DNA of 6,896 bases from an uncultured Verrucomicrobiales bacterium (GTDB lineage Bacteria; Verrucomicrobiota; Verrucomicrobiia; Verrucomicrobiales; Akkermansiaceae), in NCBI GenBank assembly GCA_937952875.1, contig CALFDI010000241.1, positions 1-6,896 on the forward strand, written 5' to 3'. Each line of letters starts with the position of its first letter. Positions within the stretch are counted from its first letter, which is position 1. The notes beneath the pieces are model-generated. The model was not told the origin of the DNA. It saw only the letters and a program-made list of their open reading frames with translations, and did no database searches. Both the position numbers and the translations under genes were made by a program. Below, in pieces: positions 5,037 through 6,896 of this stretch.

Positions 5037-6896
5037 TAGCAGTTACAGAAAAGGATTCGCGCTTCCCGTTGTCTTAGTCTCAATTGCTGGGCTGGTGGTC
5101 TTGCTGATTGGGATGATGGCCTTAGTGCAGACGGAAAGAGGCACCGCGAACAAGTATTCTCATTCGTATCGAGCTGAGTTAGCAGCGAAGTCAGCTGTCG
5201 CAGAGGTCGAAGGTCTCATGTCTGCGCTCACAGCGGAAGATGACTATCTGGTCATAAAGCGTGACCTATTAGTTGAGTCAAACGGTGTGACCCATCCAAG
5301 GCCCTACTACTACATTGCCAAGCCTGACACTGAAGAATTACAAAGTGATCCCAACTATTCTCTTGAGCCGCTTTTCTCGGTGAGTGATCAGTTAGACACG
5401 ATCACGATTGATCAATTCCGAGAAGAGGAAAAGACGCGACGCGCATCGAATGCCGCTGTGGATCGGCAATCGATCCCTCTCTCGGATGATGAAAGTAGCG
5501 AGAGCCGCCCTGAAGATGAGCTGCGAGATAGCGATAACCTTGCGAATATCAAACTCCAGCCATGGCAGTATGAACCTATAGTAGAATGGCAGACGATTTA
5601 TGAAGACCAGTCGATACTAGGCGGGACGTCCCGTGCTCCTATTGCACGATACGCCTATTGGGTTGAAGATATGGAAGGTTATATCGATGCGGCGACTGTA
5701 GGGAATCTTTCGCCCGATGGTGTGCATGCTCGGCTGGATGTTGATTCTCCAGCGCCAGGTATCAGCATTATTCCGGATGTTCCTACTGATGGTTTAGTGA
5801 AAGCCATTCCGACTTTAGCGAGTGCTCAACTGCATTCTCTTTTCGATGGTGAAGATCAAGACTTGGAGTCCACTGATGTCGATAATCGATTGGTTCAACT
5901 TAGGAACCGTATGCTTTTAGATGAAGATAAGCTTCTCGAACGACAGCTGGGGCAAGATCAGGTGTTGGCTTTTGGTAGTTCTGATCTTCCCCGCGCTCGT
6001 GCCAAGAACCCAACAGTGAGCCCAGTGACGGAGGCATCTGAAGATCCACGCGATTTTCTCGAAAATGACGTAGATCGCATCCTCGAAGAAAATGTTACTC
6101 TACTCAATCGACCCTATGAGGAGAAACCATTGATACCGTATTTAAAAGGAATCGATCCATCGGTCATGGGTGAGCCTCAATTGAACTTGAATGAACTTCT
6201 TGAAACACCTGACACCTTTGTCGAGCGGTTTACAGAGCAGGTGGAAAAGGCTCTTCCTGAGTTCGAAGAAAATCGGAAAGGCGGATTTCCTGAAGACTAT
6301 CTTGAAACGCTTGCCGCTGGCGCGCAGGACTATGCGGACTCTGATACAAAGCCTACGAGAAAAGAAGGCTCATACAGAGGTCTTGATGCAGTTCCAATAG
6401 TCAGTGAAGTCGCTTTCCGAATGAGAAAGTTAGCGCCAAGCGGGAATACGATTCGTATGGAAGGTCAGCTCTACCTCGAGGTCTGGAACATGACAAATCA
6501 GACTTTACAGGGTAACATATCGATGTCCTACGAGACTGCAATGTCAGGAAGTGTAGGGCCTGCAATGATCGAATTCGGGAGCGATGAAGTGCTGTCAGAT
6601 ACGAATATTGTTTCGCATAGTTTATCTAAAAAAGATGGCTTCTGGAGTAGCCCTTCGATGGCTATCACTCTCGAAGCAAACGAATACGCCCTTATTTCTT
6701 CGGGGCCTGTGCTCTATACGTTTAATCTCGGTAGCTTCTTCACAGACTCGCAATTCACTTTGAGACAGCCATCGGTTGAATCTGAAAAGGGAGGGTATCG
6801 CCTGTGGTGGAATGATGATCTTGTGGATTCTGTTAAAGGAGGGCTTGAGCGCTTTCCAATGAACTTTCAAGCAGGTGGTCCGAGACAAGTCGTAAA
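5029..6896 (+). CDS. vccA: Verru_Chthon cassette protein A-like large pseudopilin (GspK-like), cut by right edge
   Basis: From ATG 5029, 622 codons are open to the window edge; the C-terminus is missing. The N-terminus is KGFALPVVLVSIAGLVVLLIG: a prepilin-like Gly9/Phe10 junction and one membrane helix (10-33), but mature position +5 is Val14, not Glu, as in GspK and PilX-type subunits. A helix rich in Ala and Glu follows (YRAELAAKSAVAEVE, about 44-58). RYAYWVEDMEGYIDAATVG (207-225) is the segment I most associate with cassette A proteins. The remainder is a large, acidic, presumably exported domain, with beta-strand-like parts after about residue 455. The family is known for very long members, so several hundred residues may still be missing. 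The start overlaps the vccC stop by 8 nt (ATGATTGA) and has no Shine-Dalgarno, which suggests coupled translation. The inferred role is a tip-capping or surface-exposed subunit; its substrate or target is unknown. Confidence 0.82.
   Translation, partial: MIDSSYRKGFALPVVLVSIAGLVVLLIGMMALVQTERGTANKYSHSYRAELAAKSAVAEVEGLMSALTAEDDYLVIKRDLLVESNGVTHPRPYYYIAKPDTEELQSDPNYSLEPLFSVSDQLDTITIDQFREEEKTRRASNAAVDRQSIPLSDDESSESRPEDELRDSDNLANIKLQPWQYEPIVEWQTIYEDQSILGGTSRAPIARYAYWVEDMEGYIDAATVGNLSPDGVHARLDVDSPAPGISIIPDVPTDGLVKAIPTLASAQLHSLFDGEDQDLESTDVDNRLVQLRNRMLLDEDKLLERQLGQDQVLAFGSSDLPRARAKNPTVSPVTEASEDPRDFLENDVDRILEENVTLLNRPYEEKPLIPYLKGIDPSVMGEPQLNLNELLETPDTFVERFTEQVEKALPEFEENRKGGFPEDYLETLAAGAQDYADSDTKPTRKEGSYRGLDAVPIVSEVAFRMRKLAPSGNTIRMEGQLYLEVWNMTNQTLQGNISMSYETAMSGSVGPAMIEFGSDEVLSDTNIVSHSLSKKDGFWSSPSMAITLEANEYALISSGPVLYTFNLGSFFTDSQFTLRQPSVESEKGGYRLWWNDDLVDSVKGGLERFPMNFQAGGPRQVV

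Noticed and set aside
6191..6400. Plus-strand 69-codon ORF
   Set aside because: It lies wholly inside vccA, which is open in its own frame from 5029 to the window edge.
6622..6888. Minus-strand 88-codon ORF
   Set aside because: It is antisense to vccA, with no recognisable feature.

Overview
The window most likely comes from a verrucomicrobial bacterium (PVC group). The main reason is a four-gene block at 3078..6896 whose products match, in order and character, the Verru_Chthon cassette proteins D, B, C and A. These are pseudopilin-like proteins that, as far as I know, occur as repeated paralogous cassettes in Verrucomicrobiota. This assignment rests on motif recognition by eye; no search was run.

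Layout. (1) Bases 1..956, minus strand: the N-terminal 318 codons of an AI-2E/PerM-family membrane transporter, cut by the left edge. (2) Bases 957..1311: a gap between divergent genes. It holds one candidate 34-residue hydrophobic ORF on the minus strand and a 9-bp perfect hairpin. (3) Bases 1312..2928, plus strand: a complete 538-residue regulatory phosphatase with two PAS sensor domains, a short coiled coil and a SpoIIE/PP2C-type serine phosphatase domain with its metal-binding acidic residues intact. (4) Bases 2929..3077: a 149-bp spacer with a 20-bp imperfect dyad and a sequence matching the -24/-12 (sigma-54) promoter layout, about 40 bp before the next start codon. (5) Bases 3078..6896, plus strand: a tightly overlapping operon vccD-vccB-vccC-vccA. 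Junction overlaps are 1, 11 and 8 nt, so translational coupling is likely. The last gene runs off the right edge.

How the genes may work together. The cassette order maps onto the type II secretion minor-pseudopilin order GspH-GspI-GspJ-GspK. D has a GspH/FimT-like helix, B is GspI/PilV-like, and C is GspJ/PilW-like. A is very large and lacks the Glu at mature position +5, as GspK does. The natural inference is a pseudopilus-tip-like complex with an unusually large terminal subunit. Sigma-54 control would fit the common use of that sigma factor for type IV pilin genes. The PAS-PAS-phosphatase upstream could belong to a partner-switching pathway (anti-sigma-factor antagonist as substrate), but no partner protein is visible here and its link to the cassette is only proximity and shared strand. 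No rRNA, tRNA, CRISPR, insertion sequence or integrase was seen.
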